Below are positions 55,103 to 63,554 of a DNA stretch of 64,000 nucleotides, piece by piece. The stretch is from Mycobacterium asiaticum (GTDB taxonomy: Bacteria > Actinomycetota > Actinomycetes > Mycobacteriales > Mycobacteriaceae): positions 120,229 through 184,228 of the forward strand of contig NZ_LZMH01000023.1 of assembly GCF_001673635.1 (NCBI RefSeq), given 5' to 3'. How positions within the stretch are numbered: position 1 is the stretch's first letter; each line of letters opens with the position of its first letter. The notes under the pieces were generated by a model. That model saw only the letters and a list, made by a program, of their open reading frames with translations, did not search any database and was not told where the DNA came from. Position numbers and translations under genes: made by a program.

Positions 55103-56640
55103 GTACTCGCGACGATCCGGCCGCCCGGGTGGATGCGATGGTCGCTGCGATCGGACCGGGTCTGGCTCCGCCCGCGATCAACCGTCGGGACGTGGTGCTG
55201 GTGACCGGTCCCTGGCTGGCCGGCGTCACCAGCGTCGCGACCGCGCTGCGGGAACGGTTCCCGGACTACCCGGTGGTGGAGTCTCCCGAGTTCAGTCCCG
55301 GCGATGCGCCACTGGCCGTGGTGTTCGTCGTCTCCGCGTCCGCACCCATGGCCGCATCGGACTGCGCCCTACTCGATGCCGCCGCGGAAAACACCGACGT
55401 GGTGGTGGGGGTGGTGGCCAAAATCGACGTGCACCTCGCCTGGCGGGACGTGCTCGCCGCCAACCGCGACCGGCTGGCCGAGCATGCGCCGCGCTACGGC
55501 AAGGTGCCGTGGATCGGCGTCGCCGCCGCGCCGGAGGTGGGGGAGCCGCAGGTCGACGAGTTGGTCGCGACCGTTCAGAGTCAGCTCGCCGACTCCGACG
55601 TGGCGCGCCGCAACCGATTGCGGGCCTGGGAAGCGCGGCTGCAGAAGGTGGCCGCGCGGTTCGACCGGGACGCCGACGGTGCGGGGCGCCGGGCACGCGT
55701 CGACGCCCTGCGCGAGGAACGCAGTGCCGCCCTGCGGCTGCGGCGGCAGTCGCGAACCGAGCGCACCATCACGATGCGCGGCCAGATCCAGCAGGCCCGG
55801 GTCCAGCTGTCCTACTTCGCGCGCAACCGCTGCACCTCGGTGCGTGGTGAGCTGCAGGAGGACATCGCGACGCTGACCCGGCGCCGCATCCCCGCGTTCG
55901 AGGACTACGTCCGGGGACGGCTGGACGAGGTGGTCAGCGAGGTCGCCGAGGGTATCGACGCCCACCTGGCCGATGTCGCGGAGGTGACCGGGGTGGCGCT
56001 GGAACTGCCGCCCGCCGACAAGCCACCCGCCGTCCCGGTGTCCTCGCCGCCTCGGAAGTCCCGACGGCTGGAGACCAGGTTGCTGATGGTGATCGGCGCG
56101 CTGTTCGGGCTCGGTGTGGCGCTGACCCTGAGCCGGCTGGTGACCGGCCTGCTGTCGCGGCTGAGCCCCGGTGTGGCGCCCCCGGTGGTGGGCGCCGGGA
56201 TCGTGGCGTGCGTGGCGGTGGGCCTGGCGACGACGCTGTGGTTGGTCAACGTCCGCAGCCTGCTCAGCGATCGCGCCGTGCTGGACCGCTGGGTGACAGA
56301 TGTGACGTCTTCGCTGCGTTCGGTCACCGAGCAGATGGTCGCCAGCCGGGTGCTGGACGCCGAATCGAGCCTGTCCACCGCGGTCAGCGCACACGACGAG
56401 GCCGAGAACACCCGGGTCAATGACCAGGTCAGCCTGATCGACGGCGAACTGCGCGAACACGCCCTGGCCGCGGCACGGGCTGCGGCGGTGCGCGACCGGG
56501 AGATGCCGACCATCCTGGCGGCCCTCGACGCGATTCGCGCGGAGCTGGGCGAACCGGGTATATCTGGTACGGTCACCGACCCAGGGATCATCCGGGCAAA
56601 GATCTCGCCGCGGTCGGACGCGGGTCATGGCGCTTTCTGA
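55099..56640 (+). CDS. Membrane-anchored GTPase-like protein (Rv0210-like)
   Basis: 513-residue partner of the preceding gene. The N-terminal domain repeats the pattern (VLVTGPWLAGVTSVATALRE in place of a P-loop, without Lys; VVGVVAKIDVHLAW in place of NKxD). A long helical, Arg-rich middle follows (RVDALREERSAALRLRRQSR). Two membrane helices (LLMVIGALFGLGVALTLSRL; VVGAGIVACVAVGLATTLWL) sit near residues 330-385, and a C-terminal helical region ends the protein. The arrangement of GTPase-like head, helices and paired membrane segment recalls bacterial dynamin-like proteins. The GTG at 55099 overlaps the previous stop. Confidence 0.72.
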   Translation: MSTRDDPAARVDAMVAAIGPGLAPPAINRRDVVLVTGPWLAGVTSVATALRERFPDYPVVESPEFSPGDAPLAVVFVVSASAPMAASDCALLDAAAENTDVVVGVVAKIDVHLAWRDVLAANRDRLAEHAPRYGKVPWIGVAAAPEVGEPQVDELVATVQSQLADSDVARRNRLRAWEARLQKVAARFDRDADGAGRRARVDALREERSAALRLRRQSRTERTITMRGQIQQARVQLSYFARNRCTSVRGELQEDIATLTRRRIPAFEDYVRGRLDEVVSEVAEGIDAHLADVAEVTGVALELPPADKPPAVPVSSPPRKSRRLETRLLMVIGALFGLGVALTLSRLVTGLLSRLSPGVAPPVVGAGIVACVAVGLATTLWLVNVRSLLSDRAVLDRWVTDVTSSLRSVTEQMVASRVLDAESSLSTAVSAHDEAENTRVNDQVSLIDGELREHALAAARAAAVRDREMPTILAALDAIRAELGEPGISGTVTDPGIIRAKISPRSDAGHGAF

Positions 56641-56839
56641 CCGGATTAGACCTTTCTGAATCGGTCTTGTGAGAAGGCTTATACCCGCCCATACCTTCCC
56701 CGACAAGTGATGCGCGATAATCTGTATAAGAAAGCGCTAAGTGTTATTACCGCCGCGCGGGCAATACTAAGCAAGCGCATGCGACCAGAACGAGCCGACA
56801 AACCGACGATCGCCAACGCAGCAGATTCAGGAGAGTTCG
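56641..56839 (+). promoter_or_regulatory. Leader region of pckA
   Basis: A 199-bp gap precedes pckA. It is markedly more AT-rich around 56700-56770 and offers GATAAT (56716-56721) and TATAAG (56725-56730) as possible -10 elements, with no strong -35. A weak inverted repeat AGACC/GGTCT around 56648-56667 may end the upstream transcript. The ribosome site is AGGAGA before the ATG at 56840. An own promoter is expected for a gluconeogenic gene. Confidence 0.35.
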
Positions 56840-58663
56840 ATGACTTCAGCAACCATTCCCGGTCTGGATACCGCCCCCACGAACCATCAGGGGCTGCTGT
56901 CCTGGGTGCAGGAGGTTGCTGAGCTCACCCAGCCCGACCGGGTGGTCTTCACCGACGGGTCGGACGAGGAATTCAAGCGGCTGTCCGAGCAGCTGGTCGA
57001 GGCGGGCACCTTCACCCGGCTGAACCCGGAGAAGCACCCGAACTCGTTCCTGGCGCTGTCCGACCCCTCCGACGTCGCACGGGTGGAGTCGCGGACCTTC
57101 ATCTGCTCGGAGCGCGAGATCGACGCCGGCCCGACCAACAACTGGAAAGACCCCAGCGAGATGCGGTCGATCATGACCGACCTGTACCGCGGCTCGATGC
57201 GCGGTCGCACCATGTACGTGGTGCCGTTCTGCATGGGTCCACTGGGCGCCGACGACCCGAAGCTGGGCGTGGAGATCACCGACTCCGAGTACGTCGTGGT
57301 CTCCATGCGCACCATGACCCGGATGGGCAAGGCCGCGCTGGACAAGATCGGCGATGACGGGTTCTTCGTCAAGGCGCTGCACTCCGTCGGTGCGCCGCTG
57401 GAGGAGGGGCAGCAGGACGTCCCGTGGCCGTGCAGCGACACCAAATACATCACCCACTTCCCGGAGACCCGCGAGATCTGGAGCTTCGGCTCGGGCTACG
57501 GCGGTAACGCGCTGCTGGGTAAGAAGTGCTACTCCCTGCGTATCGCGTCGGCGATGGCCCACGACGAGGGCTGGCTGGCCGAGCACATGCTGATCCTCAA
57601 GCTGATCTCGCCGGAGAACAAGGCGTACTACTTCGCGGCCGCGTTCCCGTCGGCCTGCGGCAAGACCAACCTGGCGATGCTGCAACCCACCATCCCGGGC
57701 TGGCGCGCCGAGACCCTGGGCGACGACATCGCCTGGATGCGGTTCGGCGAGGACGGCCGGCTGTACGCCGTCAACCCGGAGTACGGCTTCTTCGGGGTGG
57801 CGCCGGGCACCAACTGGAAGTCCAACCCGAATGCCATGCGCACCATCGAGGGCGGCAACACGGTGTTCACCAACGTGGCGCTCACCGATGACGGCGACGT
57901 GTGGTGGGAGGGCCTGGAAGGCGAGCCCGACCATCTGATCGACTGGAAGGGCAACGACTGGTATCTCCGCGAGACGGAGAGCAAGGCGGCCCACCCGAAC
58001 TCGCGCTACTGCACCCCGATGTCGCAGTGCCCGATCCTGGCCCCCGAGTGGGACGACCCGCAGGGCGTGCCGATCTCCGGCATCCTGTTCGGTGCCCGCC
58101 GCAAGACCACGGTGCCGCTGGTCACCGAGGCGCGGGACTGGCAGCACGGCGTGTTCATGGGCGCGACCATGGGCAGCGAGCAGACCGCGGCCGCCGAGGG
58201 CAAGGTCGGCACGGTGCGCCGCGACCCGATGGCCATGCTGCCGTTCCTGGGCTACAACGTCGGCGACTACTTCCAGCACTGGATCGACCTGGGCAAGCAC
58301 GCCGACGAGTCCAAGCTGCCGAAGGTGTTCTTCGTCAACTGGTTCCGCCGTGGCGACGAGGGCCAGTTCCTGTGGCCGGGCTTCGGCGAGAACAGCCGGG
58401 TGCTGAAGTGGATCGTGGACCGTATCGAGCACAACGCGGGTGGCCAGGACACCGCCATCGGCGTGGTGCCGACGGCGGCGGACCTGTACCTGGACGGCCT
58501 GGACGCGGACGCCGCCGACGTCGAGTCGGCACTGGCGGTCAATGCCGCCGAGTGGCGCGAAGAGCTACCGCTGATCGAGGAGTGGTTCGAGTTCGTCGGC
58601 GACAAGCTGCCGACCGGCATCCGCGACGAGTTCGAGGCGCTCAAGGCCCGCCTGGCCGAGTAG
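56840..58663 (+). CDS. pckA: Phosphoenolpyruvate carboxykinase (GTP)
   Basis: 607-residue GTP-dependent PEP carboxykinase, which converts oxaloacetate and GTP to PEP, CO2 and GDP at the start of gluconeogenesis. The kinase loop [18 protein letters not shown] contains the hyper-reactive Cys273; further conserved parts are [60 protein letters not shown] and [20 protein letters not shown]. It equals PckA (Rv0211), needed for growth on fatty acids, which fits the lipid-rich gene context. A long hairpin follows the stop codon. Confidence 0.97.
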   Translation: MTSATIPGLDTAPTNHQGLLSWVQEVAELTQPDRVVFTDGSDEEFKRLSEQLVEAGTFTRLNPEKHPNSFLALSDPSDVARVESRTFICSEREIDAGPTNNWKDPSEMRSIMTDLYRGSMRGRTMYVVPFCMGPLGADDPKLGVEITDSEYVVVSMRTMTRMGKAALDKIGDDGFFVKALHSVGAPLEEGQQDVPWPCSDTKYITHFPETREIWSFGSGYGGNALLGKKCYSLRIASAMAHDEGWLAEHMLILKLISPENKAYYFAAAFPSACGKTNLAMLQPTIPGWRAETLGDDIAWMRFGEDGRLYAVNPEYGFFGVAPGTNWKSNPNAMRTIEGGNTVFTNVALTDDGDVWWEGLEGEPDHLIDWKGNDWYLRETESKAAHPNSRYCTPMSQCPILAPEWDDPQGVPISGILFGARRKTTVPLVTEARDWQHGVFMGATMGSEQTAAAEGKVGTVRRDPMAMLPFLGYNVGDYFQHWIDLGKHADESKLPKVFFVNWFRRGDEGQFLWPGFGENSRVLKWIVDRIEHNAGGQDTAIGVVPTAADLYLDGLDADAADVESALAVNAAEWREELPLIEEWFEFVGDKLPTGIRDEFEALKARLAE

Positions 58664-58670
58664 CTGGCGC

Positions 58671-58726
58671 GAGCAGACGTAAAAGCACCTACACGCACGG
58701 CGTGTCAGGTGCTTTTACGTCTGCTC
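58671..58726 (+). terminator. Long hairpin after pckA
   Basis: A 20-nt arm (58671-58690, starting GAGCAGACGT) pairs perfectly with 58707-58726. The stem continues with ACACG (58691-58695) against CGTGT (58701-58705) past a single bulged C, leaving a 5-nt loop. It starts 7 nt after the pckA stop and ends 25 nt before fadD4. Similar GAGCAGACG dyads recur downstream of mycobacterial genes, as I recall, so it may be both a terminator and a dispersed repeat. Confidence 0.75.
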
Positions 58727-58751
58727 AGCCGTGGCTCGTAAAGTTTCAGCC

Positions 58752-60275
58752 ATGCACATCCGCCCCTACGCGCAAGCCAATCCCGACAAGCCCGCCGTCA
58801 TCCTGTACCCGTCCGGCACGGTGGTGACCTTCGGCGAAATGGAGGCGCGGGCCAACCGACTGGCGCACAAATTCCGGCAGGCGGGCCTGCGCGAGGGCGA
58901 CGCCGTCGCGATCCTGCTCGAGAACAACGAGCACATGCACACGGTGATGTGGGCGGCCCGGCGCAGCGGGCTGTACTACGTGCCGATCAACACCCACCTC
59001 ACCGCGGCCGAGGCCGCATACATCGTCGACAACAGCAGCGCCAGGGCGATCATCGGTTCGGCGGCGCTAAGCGAGGTCTGCGCCGGCCTGGCCGAGAACC
59101 TGCCGGGCGGGCTGCCCGAGTTGCTGCTGATCGCCGACGGCGATCTGGACGGCTGGCAGCGCTACCCGGAATGTGTTGCCGATCAACCGGATACCCCGAT
59201 CGACGACGAAATCGAGGGTGACCTGCTGCAGTACTCCTCGGGCACCACCGGCCGGCCCAAGGGCATCAAACGCGAACTGCCGCACCTCCCGCCGGCGGAG
59301 GCGCCCGGCCTGATGTCGGCGCTGGTGGATTTCTGGATGGACCGCGAAACGGTGTATCTGAGCCCCGCCCCGCTCTATCACACCGCACCGTCGGTGTGGT
59401 CGATGACGGTGCAGGCCGCCGGGCTGACCACCGTGGTGATGGAGAAGTTCGATCCAGAAGGGACGCTGGAGGCCATCGCGCGGTACGGGGTGACGCACGG
59501 CCAGTTCGTCCCGGCGATGTTCGTGCGGATGCTGAAACTGCCTGACTCGGTGCGTGATTCGTACGACCTGTCCAGCCTGAAGCGAGTGATGCACGCCGCC
59601 GCGCCCTGTCCGGTGGAGATCAAGAAACAGATGATCGACTGGTGGGGACCGATCGTCGACGAGTACTACGCGTCCTCGGAGGCGATCGGCTCGACGTTGA
59701 TCACCGCCGACGACTGGCTGGCGCACCCGGGTTCGGTGGGCAAACCGATGATCGGCGCGCTGCACATCCTCGGGGAGGACGGCACCGAGTTGCCGCCCGG
59801 CCAGCCGGGGGAGATCTACTTCGAAGGCGGCGCCTCGTTCGAGTACCTCAACGATCCGTCCAAAACCGCTGCGTCCCGGGACAAGCACGGGTGGATGACG
59901 GTCGGCGACATCGGCTACCTCGATGAAGAAGGTTACCTGTACCTGACCGACCGCCGGCACCACATGATCATCTCCGGCGGGGTGAACATCTACCCGCAGG
60001 AAGCCGAGAATCTGTTGGTCACCCATCCAAAGGTGTTGGACGCGGCCGTGTTCGGCGTTCCCGACGACGAGATGGGTCAGCGGGTGATGGCGGTCGTACA
60101 GGCCGTCGACCCGGCCTACGGCACCGACGAATTCGGCGAGGAACTACTAGGCTGGCTGCGGGAACGGTTGTCGCACTTCAAGTGTCCGCGGTCGATCGCG
60201 TTCGAAACACAGCTGCCGCGCACCGACACCGGCAAGTTGTACAAGAACGGGCTGGTCGAGAAGTATTCGGCGTGA
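58752..60275 (+). CDS. fadD4: Acyl-CoA synthetase FadD4
   Basis: 507-residue ANL-superfamily ligase that activates a fatty acid or related acid with CoA. The P-loop is LLQYSSGTTGRPKGIKRELP, the adenine-binding stretch EYYASSEAIGSTLITADDWL, the hinge GDIGYLDEEGYLYLTDRRHH with MIISGGVNIYPQEAE, and the C-terminal Lys motif LPRTDTGKLYKNGL. It matches FadD4 (Rv0214) by place and features. The ATG at 58752 gives the N-terminus MHIRPYAQANPDKPAVIL. The next gene, a crotonase, begins 3 nt after its stop, so they form an operon. Confidence 0.9.
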   Translation: MHIRPYAQANPDKPAVILYPSGTVVTFGEMEARANRLAHKFRQAGLREGDAVAILLENNEHMHTVMWAARRSGLYYVPINTHLTAAEAAYIVDNSSARAIIGSAALSEVCAGLAENLPGGLPELLLIADGDLDGWQRYPECVADQPDTPIDDEIEGDLLQYSSGTTGRPKGIKRELPHLPPAEAPGLMSALVDFWMDRETVYLSPAPLYHTAPSVWSMTVQAAGLTTVVMEKFDPEGTLEAIARYGVTHGQFVPAMFVRMLKLPDSVRDSYDLSSLKRVMHAAAPCPVEIKKQMIDWWGPIVDEYYASSEAIGSTLITADDWLAHPGSVGKPMIGALHILGEDGTELPPGQPGEIYFEGGASFEYLNDPSKTAASRDKHGWMTVGDIGYLDEEGYLYLTDRRHHMIISGGVNIYPQEAENLLVTHPKVLDAAVFGVPDDEMGQRVMAVVQAVDPAYGTDEFGEELLGWLRERLSHFKCPRSIAFETQLPRTDTGKLYKNGLVEKYSA

Positions 60276-60278
60276 CCC

Positions 60279-61214
60279 ATGATCGGGCTGGTCGATCTGT
60301 CCGCACCGCCGGATCCGGACGCCCGAACGCCGCCGGGTGTGGTCGTCGGCTACGGGCCACCCTCGAATGAATCATGGCTGACGACAGCTAGTTTCACCGT
60401 CACCGAAGAGCCCTGTGCCGACCGGCGGGTGGTCACCGTGGATTCGGTTCCCGAGACGCTGGCCGAGCTGACCCGACGCTGCGCGCATTGGCCGCAGGCC
60501 AGCGCCGTCTGCGACGACGTGCTGCGCAGCCTGAACCCTGATGGCTCGACGCTGGCGGGAGTGGTCACCGAATCGCTGGCCTATTCGACGCTGCAGGCCG
60601 GCCCGGAGTTCGCCCGCTGGCTGTCCGAGCGCGGGCCGGCGTCCGTCCCCGAGATCGCCGATCCCGTTGTGGCGCAACGAGACGGCGATCTACTGCGAAT
60701 CCAGTTCAACCGGCCGCAGCGGCATAACGCCTTCTCCACCGACATGCGGGCGGCGTTGCTGGAGGTGCTGTCGGTTGCGCAGCTGGATCCGTCGGTGAGC
60801 GGAATAGTGTTGAGCGGCAACGGCCCGTCCTTCTGCAGCGGGGGTGACCTGGCCGAATTCGGTTCCTTCGCCGACCCGGCCAGCGCGTACCTGGCCCGCA
60901 CCCGGCACAGCCCGGCCCTGGTGCTTGACGAGCTCACCGCCCGGTTCGGCCGCCGGTGCCGGGCGCGGGTGCACGGTCAAGTACTGGGCAGCGGCCTGGA
61001 GATGGCAGCGTTCTGCGGCTGGGTCGAGGCGAGCCGCGACGCGGTGTTCGGCCTGCCCGAGCTGAGTTTGGGTCTGCTTCCCGGGGCCGGTGGCACCGTC
61101 AGCGTCACCCGACGGATCGGTCGTTGGCGCACCGCTTATCTGATGCTATCTGGCCGGACCATCTCCGCCGAGACGGCGCAGCAGTGGGGGCTGGTGGACG
61201 CGCTCCGCGACTGA
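60279..61214 (+). CDS. Enoyl-CoA hydratase/isomerase-family protein with N-terminal extension
   Basis: 311-residue crotonase-fold protein. The core begins near residue 130 (LRIQFNRPQRHNAFSTDMRA), with the oxyanion segment PSFCSGGDLAEFG and both catalytic Glu positions of hydratases present: GSGLEMAAFC and GLPELSLGLLPGAGGT. About 125 residues in front (VGYGPPSNESWLTTASFTV, VVTVDSVPETLAELTRRCAH) are not part of the usual domain and include CDDVLRSLNP. The C-terminus is shorter than in typical trimeric hydratases. It starts 3 nt after fadD4 and is convergent with fadE3. The substrate is unknown. Confidence 0.83.
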   Translation: MIGLVDLSAPPDPDARTPPGVVVGYGPPSNESWLTTASFTVTEEPCADRRVVTVDSVPETLAELTRRCAHWPQASAVCDDVLRSLNPDGSTLAGVVTESLAYSTLQAGPEFARWLSERGPASVPEIADPVVAQRDGDLLRIQFNRPQRHNAFSTDMRAALLEVLSVAQLDPSVSGIVLSGNGPSFCSGGDLAEFGSFADPASAYLARTRHSPALVLDELTARFGRRCRARVHGQVLGSGLEMAAFCGWVEASRDAVFGLPELSLGLLPGAGGTVSVTRRIGRWRTAYLMLSGRTISAETAQQWGLVDALRD

Positions 61215-61246
61215 TCAGCAGCCGAAACAGCCGGATGGTTTCGGAC

Positions 61247-62404
61247 TCAGATCCCGCCGCGTGACACCAATTGCGCGGCAATCACATTGCGCTGAATCTC
61301 GTTGGTGCCCTCACCGACGATCATCAGGGGCGCGTCGCGGAAATAACGCTCCACGTCGTACTCGGTGGAGTAACCGTAACCGCCGTGGATGCGTACCGCG
61401 TTCAGCGCGATTTCCATCGCGATCTCGGAGGCGAACAGCTTGGCCATCCCGGCCTCCATGTCGCAGCGCTGGCCGCTGTCGTAGCGTTCGGCGGCATACC
61501 GCGTGAGCTGGCGCGCGGCGGTGAGTTTTGTTGCCATGTCGGCCAAGTAGTTGCCGACGGCCTGATGCTGCCAGATGGGCTTGCCGAAACTTTCGCGTTG
61601 TTGGGCATAGTCCAAAGCGTCCTCCAGGGCCGCGGTGGCCACGCCCAGTGCTCGGGCCGCGACCTGAATGCGGCCCGTCTCCAGGCCCTTCATCATCTGC
61701 GAAAAGCCTTGGCCCATCCGCCCGCCCAGCACGGCTGAGGCCGGCACCCGGAAGCCGTCGAACGAGAGCTCGCAGGACTCGACACCCTTATAGCCCAATT
61801 TCGGCAGGTCCCGCGACACCGTCAGACCCGGACCGTGCTCGACAAGCAGCACCGAGATGCCCTTGTGTCGAGGCGTGGCGTTGGGGTCGGTCTTGGCCAG
61901 CAGCGCGATCAGGCCGGAGCGCCGCGCGTTGCTGATCCACGTCTTGGATCCGTTGACCACCAACGTATCTGGTCCATCCGGCAGTGCGGTGGTGGTCATG
62001 TTCTGCAGGTCCGAGCCACCACCGGGCTCGGTGAGCGCCATGGTGGCCCGCAACTCGCCTGTGGCCATCGGCGGCAGATACGTCCGCTTTTGCTCCTCGG
62101 TGCCGAACAGCGTCAGCAGCTTGGCGACCACGGTGTGGCCGCCCATCGCCCCGGCCAGGCTCATCCAGCCGCGCGCAAGTTCCTGGGTCACCTGGACATA
62201 GCAGGGCATCGAGACCGGTGACCCGCCGTACTCCTCGTCGATGGCCAGGCCGTAGATGCCGATGCGCTTCATCTGTTCGATCCACGCCTCGGGATAGGTG
62301 TTGGCATGCTCGATTTCGCGCACGGTCGGCTTGACCTCGCGATCGATGAACGCCCGCACGGTGGCGACCAGCATCGCCTCCACGTCGTCCAGTTCAGTGC
62401 TCAC
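61247..62404 (-). CDS. fadE3: Acyl-CoA dehydrogenase FadE3
   Basis: 385-residue flavoprotein acyl-CoA dehydrogenase. Conserved parts: GLAIDEEYGGSPVSMPCYVQ, the FAD contact MALTEPGGGSDLQNM and VNGSKTWISNARRSG, LARGWMSLAGAMGGHTVV, ARALGVATAALEDALDYAQQ with RESFGKPIWQHQAV, and the C-terminal IHGGYGYSTEYDVERYFRDA and IVGEGTNEIQRNVIA; the last contains the Glu usual for the catalytic base (EGTNE). It matches FadE3 (Rv0215c). It is convergent with the crotonase gene and divergent from the double-hotdog hydratase, and together with fadD4 supplies the first steps of a beta-oxidation-like route. Confidence 0.92.
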   Translation of the reverse strand: MSTELDDVEAMLVATVRAFIDREVKPTVREIEHANTYPEAWIEQMKRIGIYGLAIDEEYGGSPVSMPCYVQVTQELARGWMSLAGAMGGHTVVAKLLTLFGTEEQKRTYLPPMATGELRATMALTEPGGGSDLQNMTTTALPDGPDTLVVNGSKTWISNARRSGLIALLAKTDPNATPRHKGISVLLVEHGPGLTVSRDLPKLGYKGVESCELSFDGFRVPASAVLGGRMGQGFSQMMKGLETGRIQVAARALGVATAALEDALDYAQQRESFGKPIWQHQAVGNYLADMATKLTAARQLTRYAAERYDSGQRCDMEAGMAKLFASEIAMEIALNAVRIHGGYGYSTEYDVERYFRDAPLMIVGEGTNEIQRNVIAAQLVSRGGI

Positions 62405-62426
62405 CGTCGGCCGCCTCTCCGTTGGT

Positions 62427-62482
62427 CGAGAGTGATTCTGGCGACGCGGGACCGGCGTGTCGCGTCGTGGCTTTCACTCTCG
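62427..62482. repeat. Nested inverted repeat between fadE3 and the Rv0216-like gene
   Basis: Outer arms CGAGAGTGA (62427-62435) and TCACTCTCG (62474-62482) and inner arms CGACGCG (62442-62448) and CGCGTCG (62461-62467) pair perfectly. They are separated by symmetric 6-nt internal loops and closed by a 12-nt loop, giving a 56-nt two-storey hairpin. It lies in the divergent 129-bp gap, not after a gene, so it is not a simple terminator. It may be a dispersed mycobacterial repeat or a regulatory cruciform. Confidence 0.55.
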
Positions 62483-62533
62483 GCTGTATGGGTGTTTGAC
62501 CCTCGGTTGGACAGCCTGCCAGCATGAGCCCTT

Positions 62534-63532
62534 GTGATTAACGGGTACCGGGACCTCCGGGCGGGCGGCCCCTACTTCGACGACCTGTCGCCGGGCCAGG
62601 TGTTCGACTGGGCGCCGTCGGTCACCCTGAGTGCCGGGCTGGCCGCCGCCCATCAGGCGATCGTGGGCAACCGGTTGCGGCTGTCGCTGGACGCCGGGCT
62701 GTGCGGCGCGGTCACCGGCGCGACGGGTGCGCTGGCGCACCCCGGCTTGGTGTGTGACCTGGCGATCGGGCAGTCGACGCTGGCCACCCAGCGGGTCAAG
62801 GCGAATCTGTTCTACCGCGGGTTGCGGTTTCACCGCTTTCCGGTGCTCGGCGACACGCTGTACACCCGCACCGAAGTGGTGGGGCTGCGGGCCAACTCGG
62901 TCAAGCCCGACCGGCCGCCGACGGGCCTGGCGGCGCTGCGTATGACGACCATCGACCAGGCCGATCAGTTGGTGCTGGACTTCTACCGCTGCGCGATGCT
63001 GCCCACCAGCCCGCAGTGGGCAGGCTCGGGGCCGGCCGATGACCTGTCCGCTATCGGCGCGGACGCGACGGACCCGCTCGTCGACCCGACCCAGGAGTGG
63101 GACGCCGAGGCCTTCCGCGCCCGGGTGCCCGGTCCGCATTTCGACCCGCAGCTGGCGGGTGCGGTGCTGCACAGTACCGGCGACGTGGTGACCAGCGCCC
63201 CGGAGCTGGCCAGGCTCACCTTCAACATCGCTGCCACACACCATGATTGGCGGGCCGGCGGGCAGCGGCTGGTGTACGGCGGGCACACCATCGGGCTGGC
63301 GTTCGCGCAAGCCAACCGGCTGCTGCCGAACCTGGTGACGGTGCTGGGCTGGCAGTCCTGCGACCACACCGGCCCGGTGCGCGAGGGTGACACCCTGTAC
63401 AGCGAGCTGCACGTCGAATCCGCAGACTCGCGCGAGCACGGGGGTGTGCTGGGTCTGCGCTCGGTGGTCTATGCGGTTGGCGAGCCGGACCGGCAGGTCT
63501 TGGACTGGCGCTTCAGCGCGCTGCAGTTCTGA
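62534..63532 (+). CDS. Double-hotdog MaoC-like protein (Rv0216-like)
   Basis: 332-residue protein with two hotdog repeats. The first half has FDDLSPGQVFDWAPSVTLSA, AHQAIVGNRLRLSLDAGLCG and FHRFPVLGDTLYTRTEVVGL; the second has LARLTFNIAATHHDWRAGGQ, RLVYGGHTIGLAFAQANRLL and VREGDTLYSELHVESADSRE. These match the (R)-specific enoyl-CoA hydratase superfamily and Rv0216, a protein with a solved double-hotdog structure. The usual catalytic D-x5-H pattern is only partly recognisable, so hydratase activity is uncertain. GTG at 62534. It is divergent from fadE3. Confidence 0.87.
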   Translation: MINGYRDLRAGGPYFDDLSPGQVFDWAPSVTLSAGLAAAHQAIVGNRLRLSLDAGLCGAVTGATGALAHPGLVCDLAIGQSTLATQRVKANLFYRGLRFHRFPVLGDTLYTRTEVVGLRANSVKPDRPPTGLAALRMTTIDQADQLVLDFYRCAMLPTSPQWAGSGPADDLSAIGADATDPLVDPTQEWDAEAFRARVPGPHFDPQLAGAVLHSTGDVVTSAPELARLTFNIAATHHDWRAGGQRLVYGGHTIGLAFAQANRLLPNLVTVLGWQSCDHTGPVREGDTLYSELHVESADSREHGGVLGLRSVVYAVGEPDRQVLDWRFSALQF

Positions 63533-63554
63533 CGTCCCGGTCCGGCCCGCCCGT

